DNA of 64,000 nt from Pleomorphomonas oryzae DSM 16300 (GCF_000422965.1 NZ_AUHB01000004.1:1-64000), one strand, 5' to 3'; shown: positions 31,339-41,780, numbered from the stretch's first letter. Program-made: numbers and translations. The notes: generated from the letters alone by a model not told the origin.

Positions 31339-31980
31339 CTAAGTCTTGCGATAGCCGAGCAGGCCCGGCGCCGAGTGCCAGAAGGTCTGCGCGGCAAAGC
31401 CCATGAATAGGAGGCCCGAGCCCCTGACGATGGCGAGCTCGTGCGCCCGGTAGAAGCGGCGGACCGCACCGGCGCCGATGATGGAGATCATCACCACGTC
31501 GGCGGCAAGGAAACCGACGAACGACGCGGCAAGCAGGGCCGGCAGGTTGGAGAAGGACAACGTATCGGCAACACCGCCGACCAGCGCCGTGAAGGTGGCG
31601 AGCGCCACCGGATAGCCCTTGGGGTTGGTGAGGCCGAAGATCAGCCCGCGCCGGAACGGCCGCTCCACCGCCATCACCGCCCGCCCCTCGCCACTCGGTC
31701 GGGCACGGAAAGCACGCCAGCCGATGAAGGCGAGATAGGCGCCGCAAATGCAGCCGAGCAGGTCGAACACCATCGGCCCCACCACATGCGCGCCAACCAG
31801 AGCCACAAGCGCCAGGCTCGTCCACAGCGTGTCGCCGGCAAGATGGCCGACGATGAAGCGCGCGCCGGCGCCCCGCCCCTGACCGGCACCGATGCCGAGC
31901 AAGGCGATAAAGGCAGGACCGGGGATGACGACATAAAGAAAGGCGGCGACAAAGGCCGACAGCAGAAGCGAAAGCGGCAT
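31339..31980 (-). CDS. LysE/RhtB family amino-acid exporter
   Basis: A 213-residue polytopic protein of the LysE/RhtB family, probably exporting an amino acid or derivative. About six membrane segments are seen. The first carries the family's VVIPGPAFIALLG block and the middle holds GLTNPKGYPVALATF, the counterpart of the NPK motif. ATG 31980 is chosen; 20 codons of open frame upstream are not family-like. It is convergent with the MFS gene, leaving 11 nt. A second LysE gene lies at 41764-42402. Confidence 0.87.
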   Translation of the reverse strand: MPLSLLLSAFVAAFLYVVIPGPAFIALLGIGAGQGRGAGARFIVGHLAGDTLWTSLALVALVGAHVVGPMVFDLLGCICGAYLAFIGWRAFRARPSGEGRAVMAVERPFRRGLIFGLTNPKGYPVALATFTALVGGVADTLSFSNLPALLAASFVGFLAADVVMISIIGAGAVRRFYRAHELAIVRGSGLLFMGFAAQTFWHSAPGLLGYRKT

Positions 31981-32271
31981 GAAAAGCGGGCCTTCTGGCG
32001 AGAGATGACGAAGCTTCCCGCAAATCGCCAAGCCGCGCAATCGCTACCCTGCCGATAAGCTGGGCATCTCGAGCGATGGCTTGGGTCGGGAGGAACACTC
32101 GGCAACGTTGTCGTTGGTAATTCGGAGCCGGTTCGCCTTGTTTTTGCCTAGGCGCTTTACGCGCAATTAATCGACAAAGGCGATGCTACCCAGGATGGAG
32201 ATCGGTCGGGAGGAGATGGCGCGCAAGCTTTGCTTTGAGCGCCGGGCCGGTCCAGTGGGGAGTTCTATCCT

Positions 32272-34275
32272 ATGCCGAAGTTGCCGAAGTTCAGGCTCAG
32301 GGGATTCGCGATCGGCTCGCGGTTCCGCATCGCTACCAAGGTGCTCGCCTTCGGGCTGTTCTCGCTCTTGGCCCTCGCCGTCGTCGGCGGGCTTTACATG
32401 ATGCAGGACATCAACGCCAACACCTATCGTCAACGCGCCGCCAGCGCCCGCATCAACGCCGATCTCGCCGGCACGCTGCAGACCACCGCGCTGCAGCTCC
32501 GCCGCGCCGAGATCGAGTTCCTGTTCACCGGCAACGAGCGCTATTCCGGTCTGCACGGCGACCTGACGCGCATGACCGTTTCGAACATTCAGCAGCTTGA
32601 AACGCGCATCAAGGCGACCGACCCGTCAAAGGCGGAAAATGTTGCCCAGATCAAGGCCGGCCTCGAGGAGTATGGCACGTCCTTCAAGGCCATCCTGGAT
32701 ATCAAGAAGCAACTCGGCCTTTATCCGCAGCAAGGCGTCAACGGTGCGCTCCTGAAGTCGAGCCAGGCGGTGAACGACATCCTGGCCGCCAACCCGACGC
32801 CTGAACTGGCGGCGCTGTTCGCCACCATGCGGACCTTCGAGAAAGACTTCCAGCTGAAGAGCGACACGCAGGCCTTCACCGCTTTCGGCAAGGCCTCCAT
32901 GGATTTCACCCGCGCGCTCGCCCGCAGCACGCTCAGCGCCGACGTCAAGGCGGCGCTTGGCAAGGCGATGGAAACCTACACCGGCAACGTCGGCCAGTGG
33001 GTGGCCTTGCAGCAGAAATTCCTCAGCATCTACGAGCAGCTTTCCAACGGCTACAAGACGCTGGAGCCGCAGCTCGACAACCTGGTTTCGACGATCCGCA
33101 GCATCGATACCTCGGCCTCGACCTCGGAAATCCGCGCCCGCCGCGACGCCCGTGACCAGCTGATGATCGTCTTCGGCGCCATCATGGCGATGACGCTGGT
33201 GTTTGGCCTGCTCCTGGCCCGTGGCATCGTCAAGCCGATCGGCCGCATCACCGCCGCCATGAAGGCGGTTGCCGCCGGCGACCGCGACGTCGTCATCCCC
33301 TATGCCGGCGACCGCAACGAAGTGGGCGACATGGCGCGGACGCTTGACGTGTTCGCCAAGGGACTGTCGGAAACCGAACGGCTCCGTGCCGAGCAGGGCG
33401 AACGCGACCGTCTCGTCGCCGAGCAGCAGCTCCAGGAACGGCAGGCGCTTGCCGATGCCTTCCAGTCAACCATGGGCGCGCTGGCCGACCGCTTCGTCCG
33501 TTCGTCGGCCGAAGTGGCCGAAGCTGCCCGCGAACTGTCCGAGACCGCCGACGCCACATCCGGCCGGGCGCAGTCGGTGACCGGCGCCGCCGAGACCGCC
33601 GCCTCCAACGTGCAGACGGTGGCCGCTGGCGCCGAAGAGCTCACCGCCTCCATTCGCGAGATCAACGTCCAGGTGTCCAAGTCGGCCGGCATCGCCGAGG
33701 AGGCCGCCGCCGAGGCATCGCGGACCGAAACTAAGGTGCGCGCGCTGACCGATGCTGCCGTCCGCATCGGCGATGTCGTCAACCTCATCCGTGCCATCGC
33801 CGAGCAGACCAACCTTCTGGCGCTCAACGCCACCATCGAAGCGGCACGCGCCGGTGACGCCGGCAAGGGCTTCGCCGTCGTCGCCAGCGAGGTGAAGCAG
33901 CTCGCTGCCCAGACCGCCAAGGCCACCGACGAGATCGGCTCCAAGATCGGCGAGATCCAGGAAGCGACCAACGAGACGGTCACCGCCATTGGCCGCATCA
34001 CCTCGACCATCTCGATGATCCGCGAAGTGACGGCCTCCATCGCCGGCGCGGTCGAGGAACAGGGTGCCGCCACCGGCGAAATCGCCGAGAACACGCAGCG
34101 GGCGGCCGAAGGCACCCAGACGGTAACCGGCTCCATCGCCGGCGTCGGCGAAGCCGCCGAACTGACCGGTCGTGCCTCGACCCATCTGATGTCGCTGTCG
34201 ACCGAGCTCGAACATCAATCCGCCGACCTCCAGAGCGAAGTGGGCAAGTTCGTCGAGAGCCTGCGCGCGGCGTAG
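32272..34275 (+). CDS. Methyl-accepting chemotaxis protein
   Basis: A 667-residue transmembrane chemoreceptor. TM1 spans about 22-43, a helical periplasmic ligand domain of about 245 residues follows, then TM2 (about 293-315), a HAMP domain (about 316-370) and the cytoplasmic signalling coiled coil. The hairpin tip is conserved: [20 protein letters not shown] and [20 protein letters not shown]. Methylation-type Glu/Gln/Ala heptads flank it. No C-terminal CheR-tethering pentapeptide is seen. The ligand is unknown. No che or flagellar genes are near; the gene stands alone with its own terminator. Confidence 0.95.
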   Translation: MPKLPKFRLRGFAIGSRFRIATKVLAFGLFSLLALAVVGGLYMMQDINANTYRQRAASARINADLAGTLQTTALQLRRAEIEFLFTGNERYSGLHGDLTRMTVSNIQQLETRIKATDPSKAENVAQIKAGLEEYGTSFKAILDIKKQLGLYPQQGVNGALLKSSQAVNDILAANPTPELAALFATMRTFEKDFQLKSDTQAFTAFGKASMDFTRALARSTLSADVKAALGKAMETYTGNVGQWVALQQKFLSIYEQLSNGYKTLEPQLDNLVSTIRSIDTSASTSEIRARRDARDQLMIVFGAIMAMTLVFGLLLARGIVKPIGRITAAMKAVAAGDRDVVIPYAGDRNEVGDMARTLDVFAKGLSETERLRAEQGERDRLVAEQQLQERQALADAFQSTMGALADRFVRSSAEVAEAARELSETADATSGRAQSVTGAAETAASNVQTVAAGAEELTASIREINVQVSKSAGIAEEAAAEASRTETKVRALTDAAVRIGDVVNLIRAIAEQTNLLALNATIEAARAGDAGKGFAVVASEVKQLAAQTAKATDEIGSKIGEIQEATNETVTAIGRITSTISMIREVTASIAGAVEEQGAATGEIAENTQRAAEGTQTVTGSIAGVGEAAELTGRASTHLMSLSTELEHQSADLQSEVGKFVESLRAA

Positions 34276-34297
34276 AATAGATTTGCTTGTTATCACT

Positions 34298-34335
34298 TAT
34301 CGCCGCTGGCCAGTTCGGCGGCGATAATTTGTAAA
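34298..34335 (+). terminator. Terminator of the chemoreceptor gene
   Basis: TATCGCCGC (34298-34306) and GCGGCGATA (34318-34326) make a perfect 9-bp stem followed by ATTTGTAAAA. It lies 22 nt after the stop codon and marks the left edge of the AT-rich island. Confidence 0.7.
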
Positions 34336-34499
34336 AATGAATATTAAAATCACACGTACAGATCACAGAATATCTGCCAACCCAGTTTCTTCCAAAAGCC
34401 GGCCCCGTCCGCCTTACCTTTTCAACCACACCGCTTGAAGGATCATTCGGCCAGCGCGATAATCAGTGCAAACCGCCCCGGCGTCTGGAGCGCTGTAAC

Positions 34500-35141
34500 A
34501 TGCTGACCGCTTTGGTGACTGTTTTTTGCACGTTTATCTTTTCCGGAGTCCTTGCTTCTCGCTTCACCCACATATGGCAGCGACAAAGTTGGCTGCAGCA
34601 GCAGCGAATAGTCGACAGAGAAAATGAAATTAAGATTTTGAGAGAACTAATTGAACGCTTTTCAACCCTGGCCGGAAGGCGTCAACATAAAATGTTGAGA
34701 CTTGTTCTAGCGATTAAGGCACTGGACAAGCCTCTAATTGAGAAACGATCTATTGAATACGACGAAATATCAGAAGAATGGAATTCAAATATAGTTTCCC
34801 TATACTCGAACATAACTATGTATATAGATTTCTATCACACTAAAGAATTAGAATCAATACAGAATAGATTCGCAAAAATTGGAAATAAGATATCCGTCAT
34901 CAAACGATCAACACCAGGAATAGCAAGAAATAGAGAAATCAATGACATTATTTCTGCCCTTAACGAAATTCAGGGATCTCTCGGTAACTTGCAAAAAAGA
35001 TTAATACGCGTAGTTTTCGACAAAAAGAAAGAAATATATGCCGAGATTGAAATAAATGAAGATAACCTAGATCGCATCCCAACGTGGAAGCTTTTCAAAT
35101 CGCTGTTTGAGAGACGGATAAAGAGACAGGAGATAGTTTGA
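34500..35141 (+). CDS. Hypothetical membrane-anchored coiled-coil protein (AT-rich island)
   Basis: A 213-residue protein I do not recognise. It has one N-terminal hydrophobic segment (about 3-22, LTALVTVFCTFIFSGVLA) and then a long charged, mostly helical region with heptad-like spacing (about 25-65 and 115-165), ending basic (RRIKRQEIV). Codon use is AT-rich (many AGA, ATA, AAA), strikingly unlike the neighbours, so recent transfer is likely. GGAG precedes ATG 34500. Its last 75 nt overlap the end of the convergent GT51 gene. One anchored helix with a cytoplasmic rod suggests a partner-binding or scaffolding role; this is inference. Confidence 0.75.
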   Translation: MLTALVTVFCTFIFSGVLASRFTHIWQRQSWLQQQRIVDRENEIKILRELIERFSTLAGRRQHKMLRLVLAIKALDKPLIEKRSIEYDEISEEWNSNIVSLYSNITMYIDFYHTKELESIQNRFAKIGNKISVIKRSTPGIARNREINDIISALNEIQGSLGNLQKRLIRVVFDKKKEIYAEIEINEDNLDRIPTWKLFKSLFERRIKRQEIV

Positions 35142-35702
35142 TCTTCTGGTAATATTAGCAAGCCATCTCTGATCGGGAACAAGAGGACGCGGATAAACGA
35201 GCATTGATGCAACTACAGCAGCACCCACAATATTGACCCCATACTTTGAAACACCCAAAGCTGCAATAGATGCTTTGTCCGTTCCGTAAATTCCGGACCC
35301 AAAAAAGGCAATTGATAAATAACTTCTTAATATTTGTATTTTCGAATATCTGTATTGTATTATTCTAGCCAACAACATTTCATACAGCTTCCTACGAATA
35401 GACCTTTCATAAAATCCAGTCGCAGTTCTTACAAACTGCATATCTATGGTGCTAGCGCCGCCATGAATATTGAATTTCAGTGTGCCAAATAAAACCCTAC
35501 CAACTGACCACCAATCAACACCGTTATGACGGAAGAATCTCCTATCCTCCGATATTAGGACCATAATCTCTATCATGTCTAGGTGATCTGGATAATCAGA
35601 CCAGCGCGTGACACATCGGTCTATCTTAAGAAGATCGAGGTGGATACGAACTAGAAGTCTTCTAGGGAACGGAGCGCGAAAAGGATTGGTTCTAAGAGGC
35701 AT
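35067..35702 (-). CDS. Stand-alone GT51 peptidoglycan glycosyltransferase domain protein (AT-rich island)
   Basis: A 211-residue protein, nearly all of it a GT51 domain like the lipid II polymerase part of class A PBPs and MtgA. Motif 1 is SEDRRFFRHNGVD with E52 matching the catalytic Glu. Motif 2 is GGASTIDMQFVR (GGSTxxQQ in the family, so one Gln is changed). Motif 3 is RRKLYEMLLARI with E108 matching the second essential Glu. Motif 4 is ILRSYLSIAFFGSGIYG, where the usual ILExYLN is altered. No transpeptidase domain and no clear N-terminal membrane anchor are present. ATG 35702 is used; a TTG 13 codons upstream is possible. It may be a diverged enzyme or a decoy; codon use marks it as foreign. 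Confidence 0.8.
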   Translation of the reverse strand: MPLRTNPFRAPFPRRLLVRIHLDLLKIDRCVTRWSDYPDHLDMIEIMVLISEDRRFFRHNGVDWWSVGRVLFGTLKFNIHGGASTIDMQFVRTATGFYERSIRRKLYEMLLARIIQYRYSKIQILRSYLSIAFFGSGIYGTDKASIAALGVSKYGVNIVGAAVVASMLVYPRPLVPDQRWLANITRRSNYLLSLYPSLKQRFEKLPRWDAI

Positions 35703-35801
35703 TTTAGAGAGGCTAGTCTCACATTGCGTATAGAATAACAAATAATATCAGAAATAAGCTACAGGCGAAACTCGCAGCGTTCCATATTAACGTATTTACA
35801 G

Positions 35802-35850
35802 ACAGGGACCGATGCACAAAAGTGCTCGGCCCCTGTGTAGCTTTTTAAGA
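35802..35850. terminator. Hairpin between argG and the AT-rich island
   Basis: ACAGGG-CCGA-GCAC and GTGC-TCGG-CCCTGT pair around an AAAA loop with two small bulges. On the plus strand a TTTTT run follows at 35842-35846. On the minus strand it comes about 22 nt after the argG stop but lacks a T run. It probably ends argG transcription and marks the island's right edge. Confidence 0.55.
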
Positions 35851-35858
35851 CATGTAGC

Positions 35859-37079
<1,221 letters not shown>

Positions 37080-37248
37080 GGAAACTCCGTAGGGGTGAAC
37101 GCCGCTCATTCGGCGGGAGGCTCGCCGGCGGCTCGAAAAGATCGCCGGCAATTTAACCGACTATGCCGGCCGTGCAAGGCTGGAGATTCGCCATTTGCCG
37201 ACCACGATCGCAGCTGATAAACCGACCGCCCAGCCAGCCGAGCCGAGC

Positions 37249-38703
37249 ATGACCGACACCCATCCGATTTCCGACCGTGACTGGATGCGGTTGACCCTTC
37301 TGGTCATCACCGCCTTCCTCGTTCTCCGCCTCGCCGCCCTCCTGTTGAGCGGCTTCGAACTGACCTATGACGAGGCGCAATATTGGGCTTGGTCGCGACA
37401 CCTTGCCTTCGGCTATTTCACCAAGCCGGGACTGATCGCCTGGCTGATCCGCGGTACGACGGAAATCTGCGGCAACGGCGTTGCCTGCGTCCGGGCACCG
37501 GCGCCCATCCTGCACGCGGCGGCCGCCTGGTTCGTCTTCCTCGCCGCCCGTCGTCTCTATGATGCGCGCGTCGGCTTCTGGAGCGCGCTTGCCTATGTCG
37601 CCATGCCGGCCGTCAGCCTATCGTCGCTGATTCTCAACACCGATGGCCCCTTGCTGTTCTTCTGGTGCGTCGGCCTGCACGCAACGGTGCTGTTCCTCGA
37701 GAAGCCCTCACTCTCCCGCGCCTTTTATCTTGCCGGCACCGTCGCCGTTGGCCTCAACGCCAAATATGCGATGATCTACCTGCCAGCCTCCCTGCTCGTC
37801 TATTTTTTGGCTGCCGCCGACAAGCGTCCGCTTCTGCGCAACGGCGCCACCTGGGTGGCGCTGCTGGGCGGCCTCGCCGGCTTCCTGCCCAACCTGATCT
37901 GGAACGCCCAGAACGGCTTCGTCACCTTCCATCACACCGGCGACAACGCCGGTTGGGAGAAGGTCGGCTTCAAGGTCGGCAAGATCTTCGAATATCTCAT
38001 GGGGCAGGCCGTCATCCCCGGACCGATCCTGTTCGTCATCGTCATCCTCGCCGCGATCCTCGGCTGGCGATCGACCAAACCGGCGGCCGACCGCCTCCTG
38101 ATGTGGCTGAGCCTGCCCATCCTGATCGTCATCGGCATCAACGCCGCCTTCGCGAAACTGCACGGCAACTGGGCGGCAACGGCTTTCCCGGCGCTGATCA
38201 TCTTTGCCAGCGCCTTGCTCTGCAACGGTCGCTGGCGCCCCCTCCTGAAGCTGTCGGCGGCGATCAACGTGGTGGTGGCCGTGGCGCTGGCCGTCGGCGC
38301 CAGCCTTGTTGGCCACGTGACGCTACCGGAGAGGCCGAGGCAGCTCCAGCGCCTGCTGCACTGGGCCGATTACGGTCAAAAGCTCACCGAGGCCGCCCGG
38401 GCGGCCGGCGTTCGTACCGTGGTCACCGTCGGACGCCCGATGACGTCGGAGACGCTGTACGAACTGCGCGACAGCGGCCTTGATGTCCGGCCCTATGTCG
38501 CGCCCGGCGCCGCCCCGGCCGACCAGTTCGAGATGACCATTCCCTATCAGCCCGCCGTCAACGGCCCGGCGCTCCTGGTCACCGAGATCGACCCTGTAAC
38601 CCTCGGCATCGCACCGGAGCGAATCGAGCCGCTCGGCGTCCTCGACACCCGCATCTACAAGGGGGAAGGCGGCCGCATGCCGATCTATCGGATCGACCGT
38701 TGA
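37249..38703 (+). CDS. ArnT-like / PMT-family membrane glycosyltransferase
   Basis: A 484-residue inner-membrane enzyme of the GT-C class (PMT_2). About ten to twelve hydrophobic helices are followed by a soluble C-terminal part (about 385-484). The first periplasmic loop has LTYDEAQYWAWSRHLAFGYF with the catalytic-type Asp-Glu pair, and FTKPGLIAW follows, as in lipid-linked sugar transferases. It likely moves a sugar from a polyprenyl donor to lipid A, a protein or another glycan; the acceptor is unknown. ATG 37249 is chosen over a TTG at 37195. DUF1232 follows 31 nt later. Confidence 0.88.
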   Translation: MTDTHPISDRDWMRLTLLVITAFLVLRLAALLLSGFELTYDEAQYWAWSRHLAFGYFTKPGLIAWLIRGTTEICGNGVACVRAPAPILHAAAAWFVFLAARRLYDARVGFWSALAYVAMPAVSLSSLILNTDGPLLFFWCVGLHATVLFLEKPSLSRAFYLAGTVAVGLNAKYAMIYLPASLLVYFLAAADKRPLLRNGATWVALLGGLAGFLPNLIWNAQNGFVTFHHTGDNAGWEKVGFKVGKIFEYLMGQAVIPGPILFVIVILAAILGWRSTKPAADRLLMWLSLPILIVIGINAAFAKLHGNWAATAFPALIIFASALLCNGRWRPLLKLSAAINVVVAVALAVGASLVGHVTLPERPRQLQRLLHWADYGQKLTEAARAAGVRTVVTVGRPMTSETLYELRDSGLDVRPYVAPGAAPADQFEMTIPYQPAVNGPALLVTEIDPVTLGIAPERIEPLGVLDTRIYKGEGGRMPIYRIDR

Positions 38704-38734
38704 CAGGGGGCGCCGGGATTCCCATTTCGACGCC

Positions 38735-39112
38735 ATGCGCAAAACCTACCATCCCGATCCCGAGATCATCGGTCCGGCCGAAGGCCATGAGGCCCGCGTC
38801 CGTTCCCGCTTCTGGAAGACGGTCAGGAAGGCGATCGCCTCGATCCCATTCATCGACGAGGTGGTGGCCGCCTACTACTGTGCACTCGATCCTGAGACCC
38901 CGGCATCGGTGCGGGCGACGCTGCTTGCCGCCCTCACCTATTTCGTCGTTCCGTTCGACATCGTGCCGGATTTCATTGTCGGCCTCGGTTTCTCAGATGA
39001 CATTACCGTGCTCGTCACGGCGATCAGCTTGGTTCGCCGCCATATCGGCGAACGGCACCGCGTCGCCGCCCGCATCGCCTTGGACCGGCTCGCCACCGAA
39101 AAGACCGGATAA
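38735..39112 (+). CDS. DUF1232 (YkvA) family protein
   Basis: A 125-residue protein with the DUF1232 core. The family block LLAALTYFVVPFDIVPDFIVGLGFSDD (about residues 67-93) holds the P-x-D-x-x-P-D pattern that defines it; a hydrophobic helix precedes. Function is unknown, though it is common in Rhizobiales. It follows the glycosyltransferase by 31 nt and probably shares its transcript. Confidence 0.88.
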   Translation: MRKTYHPDPEIIGPAEGHEARVRSRFWKTVRKAIASIPFIDEVVAAYYCALDPETPASVRATLLAALTYFVVPFDIVPDFIVGLGFSDDITVLVTAISLVRRHIGERHRVAARIALDRLATEKTG

Positions 39113-39338
39113 CTTACGGGCGGGGAACGACTTTAAGTCGACCGGCCGCATTGTCGCCCGATTTCGAGCCAAGCCTCGCGCCGCAACAATGTGAGGCGCC
39201 ATGGCAAGCATCGCCCGACAGTTTGAGACGCCGGAGCAATACTTTGGTAACCATGACGCCTTAACGTTTCCCTTAGGCTTCATGCGGACCGCTTCGGTGG
39301 GCGCATTCGTGTCCAACGACAAGACCCAAGGTGATTAG

Positions 39339-39905
39339 ATGACGAACGCACGCACCCTCGGCTTGGCCGTCGCACTGCTGCTCGGCGTGACGACCATCGC
39401 CGATGCCCAGCAGACCAAGGCGCCCACGCAGCAGCAAAACAAGACGCCCATGCAGCAGCAGGCCAAGGCCCCCACGCCGCTCCAGACGTTCGAGAAATGG
39501 GCCACCTACACCTACAACAACGCCGGTGCCAAGGTATGCTACGCGGCGACGCAGCCGAGCGATATGCAGCCGGCCGGCGTCAACCGCGACCCGGTGTTCA
39601 TGTTTATAACCAACCGCCCGAAGGAAGGCGTCAAGCACGAGATTTCGGTGATCACCGGCTATCCTTACAAGGAAGGCTCCAAGACCACCGTCAAGATCGG
39701 GGATGCCACTTTCAGCATGTACACCAAGGACCAGGGCGCCTGGGTCGAGAATCCCGCCGAGGAGAACCGCTTCATCAACACCATGAAGAGCGGCTCGACC
39801 ATGGTGATCACCGGCACGTCGCGGCGCGGTACCGTGACCACCGATACCTATTCGCTCAAGGGCATCAGCGCCGCCCTGAAGCGCATCGACGGTGAATGCC
39901 AGTAA
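39339..39905 (+). CDS. Invasion-associated locus B (IalB) family protein
   Basis: A 188-residue exported protein. A signal peptide (MTNARTLGLAVALLLGVTTIADA, about 1-23) precedes a Gln/Lys/Pro-rich linker, then the IalB domain (about 50-188) with FEKWATYTYNNAGAKVCYAA, a Cys pair and the FMFITNRPKEGVKHEIS block. IalB was named in Bartonella for erythrocyte invasion, but homologues occur in free-living Rhizobiales and their role is unknown. A terminator follows. The linker is built from a short in-frame repeat. Confidence 0.88.
   Translation: MTNARTLGLAVALLLGVTTIADAQQTKAPTQQQNKTPMQQQAKAPTPLQTFEKWATYTYNNAGAKVCYAATQPSDMQPAGVNRDPVFMFITNRPKEGVKHEISVITGYPYKEGSKTTVKIGDATFSMYTKDQGAWVENPAEENRFINTMKSGSTMVITGTSRRGTVTTDTYSLKGISAALKRIDGECQ
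39408..39476 (+). repeat. 21/24-bp in-frame repeats encoding the IalB linker
   Basis: Three consecutive units (39408-39428, 39429-39452, 39453-39476) each begin CAGCAG and end in a Pro-Thr or Pro-Met codon pair, giving QQ(Q)xKxP-type peptide repeats. They form the flexible linker just after the signal peptide. Confidence 0.75.
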
Positions 39906-39927
39906 GCTTCGCGCCGGAATAGAGATC

Positions 39928-39960
39928 AACCCAACCCCATCTTGGGTTTTCTCAGGTTTT
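39928..39960 (+). terminator. Terminator of the IalB gene
   Basis: AACCCAA (39928-39934) and TTGGGTT (39942-39948) form a 7-bp stem followed by TTCTCAGGTTTT, 22 nt after the stop codon. Confidence 0.65.
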
Positions 39961-40074
39961 CTGCTATGGCTTCCGATAACCGGGAACGGTCGGGACGGTG
40001 ACGTCCGCGGCCGTTCTTGCTTTTGAGGCGAACCTTTTTCGCCATTGAACTCCATCAGGATCAACCGAACGCCC

Positions 40075-41322
40075 ATGTCGACCCTCATCGACCACAGCCC
40101 TGTTGCCGCCACGCCCGCTGCCTCGCCGGAAAAACCGTCGCTCGTCGGCATGACGCGCATCGAGATGGCCAAGGCGCTTCTCGCCATCGGCGTCGAGGAG
40201 CGGCAGCTTCGCATGCGCGTCACCCAGCTCTGGCACTGGATTTACGTGCGTGGCGTACGCGAGTTCTCGGCGATGACCAACGTCGCCAAGGAATTGCGTG
40301 CCCGTCTGGACGCGGCCTATGTCGTCGGTCGCCCCGAGATCGTCGCCGAGCAGGTATCGGCCGATGGTACACGCAAATGGCTGATGCGCTTTCCCTCGCG
40401 CGGCGCCGGCAAGCCGGTGGAGATCGAGACCGTCTACATTCCCGAGGAAGGACGCGGCACGCTCTGCGTTTCCTCGCAGGTCGGCTGCACGCTCAACTGC
40501 GCCTTCTGCCACACCGGCACGCAGATGCTGGTGCGCAACCTCACCGCCGAGGAGATCGTGGCACAGGTGCTGGTCGCCCGCGATCGGCTCGGCGACTACC
40601 CGGACGTGGCGCACAATGCCGAGGCGGCCATTCCGAGCGAAGGGCGCCTCGTTTCCAACGTCGTCATGATGGGCATGGGCGAGCCGCTCTACAATTTCGA
40701 CGCCGTCAAGCAGGCGCTGGCGATCATCATGGACGGCGATGGCCTGTCGCTATCCAAGCGCCGCGTCACGCTGTCCACCTCCGGCGTGGTGCCGAACATC
40801 GCCCGCACCGGCGACGAGATCGGCTGCATGCTGGCGATTTCCCTGCATGCCGTGCGTGACGATCTGCGCAACGTACTGGTGCCGATCAACAAGAAATATC
40901 CGCTCAAGGAGCTGATGGACGCCTGCCGCGCTTATCCGGGCCTGTCGAATGCGCGTCGGATTACCTTCGAATACGTGATGCTGAAGGGCGTCAACGACAG
41001 CCTCGCGGACGCCCGCGACCTCGTGAAGCTGTTGAAGGGCATTCCGGCCAAGATCAACCTCATTCCGTTCAATCCCTGGCCGGGCACCGCTTACGAGTGC
41101 TCCGACTGGGAGACCATCGAGGCCTTCGCCCAATTCGTCAACGACGCCGGTTATGCCTCGCCGATCCGCACGCCGCGTGGCCGCGACATCGCCGCCGCCT
41201 GCGGCCAGTTGAAGAGCGAGAGCGAGCGTTTGAGGAAGACCGAGCGGCTCGCCCTCGAGATGGGACTCACGGAAGCAGATCTCGCCATGCGCGCCATGGT
41301 GGCCGGCCACGGAGAAGACTGA
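40075..41322 (+). CDS. rlmN: 23S rRNA (adenine2503-C2)/tRNA methyltransferase RlmN
   Basis: A 415-residue radical-SAM enzyme that methylates A2503 of 23S rRNA and A37 of some tRNAs. The cluster motif is C138-x3-C142-x2-C145 (CTLNCAFC) within [18 protein letters not shown]. Other marks are [29 protein letters not shown] and a conserved late Cys region. ATG 40075 (MSTLIDHSP) is preferred to a TTG at 40045. The stop overlaps the next gene's start (TGATG), so coupling is likely. Confidence 0.96.
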   Translation: MSTLIDHSPVAATPAASPEKPSLVGMTRIEMAKALLAIGVEERQLRMRVTQLWHWIYVRGVREFSAMTNVAKELRARLDAAYVVGRPEIVAEQVSADGTRKWLMRFPSRGAGKPVEIETVYIPEEGRGTLCVSSQVGCTLNCAFCHTGTQMLVRNLTAEEIVAQVLVARDRLGDYPDVAHNAEAAIPSEGRLVSNVVMMGMGEPLYNFDAVKQALAIIMDGDGLSLSKRRVTLSTSGVVPNIARTGDEIGCMLAISLHAVRDDLRNVLVPINKKYPLKELMDACRAYPGLSNARRITFEYVMLKGVNDSLADARDLVKLLKGIPAKINLIPFNPWPGTAYECSDWETIEAFAQFVNDAGYASPIRTPRGRDIAAACGQLKSESERLRKTERLALEMGLTEADLAMRAMVAGHGED

Positions 41323-41780
41323 TGCGGGCGGTCGGCCGCATCTTTGCCGCGCTGATCGGCTTCATTCTGGCGATCAGCGCCGCCGCTCTGTTCATGCTCG
41401 CCGCCTCGGTGGGACTGACGCCCACAGACCCGGCCGACAGCGTATGGTTCTGGGGCAGCTTCGGCGTCAGCGCCGCCATGACCGCCAGTTACCTCGGTGC
41501 CATGGCGCTCGCCCCCTGGGCGGTGGTCATACTGATCACCGAGGTGTTCCGTCTGCGCTCGGCACTCGTCTATCTCGCGGTCGGCGGTCTGCTGGGCGTT
41601 CTGCCGTCCCTGGGCCTCACCCCGATGATGCGCCCGCTTGACGGCGATCCGCGCAACATCGCCATCCTGGTCGCCGCCGGCATCGTCGGCGGTTTCGTCT
41701 ATTGGCTGGTGGCCGGCCGTATGGCCGGCGTCGACGGCGTCTTCCTGACAGGCACCGGACGCCCTAGAGACGAGCGGTGA
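41322..41780 (+). CDS. Hypothetical membrane protein downstream of rlmN
   Basis: A 152-residue protein with four hydrophobic segments (about 5-28, 45-68, 75-95, 115-133) and a short polar tail. I do not recognise a characterised family. Its ATG overlaps the rlmN stop by one base, so it is co-translated with rlmN. Its 3' end overlaps the convergent LysE gene by 17 nt. Codon use matches the neighbours. Confidence 0.75.
   Translation: MRAVGRIFAALIGFILAISAAALFMLAASVGLTPTDPADSVWFWGSFGVSAAMTASYLGAMALAPWAVVILITEVFRLRSALVYLAVGGLLGVLPSLGLTPMMRPLDGDPRNIAILVAAGIVGGFVYWLVAGRMAGVDGVFLTGTGRPRDER

Noticed and set aside
30061-31410. A 449-codon open frame on the plus strand overlapping the MFS exporter
   Set aside because: It is Arg/Pro/Gly/His-rich and lacks hydrophobic helices; the other frame gives a clean 12-helix Bcr/CflA protein.
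35067-35702. GT51 gene as a broken remnant of a class A penicillin-binding protein
   Set aside because: The frame is intact with both catalytic Glu residues, and no transpeptidase coding sequence follows in any frame.
34276-35858. Integrase, transposase, tRNA or direct repeats framing the AT-rich island
   Set aside because: I looked for these and found none. The mirrored short strings near 34449 and 35593 are in opposite order and too short to be attachment sites.
39270-39285. CtrA-like site TTAA-N7-CTTA upstream of the IalB gene
   Set aside because: The second half has a mismatch and such near-matches occur by chance; a similar near-match at 47263 is equally weak.
40045-40074. TTG start for rlmN ten codons upstream
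   Set aside because: ATG 40075 gives a typical length and the extra residues look random.
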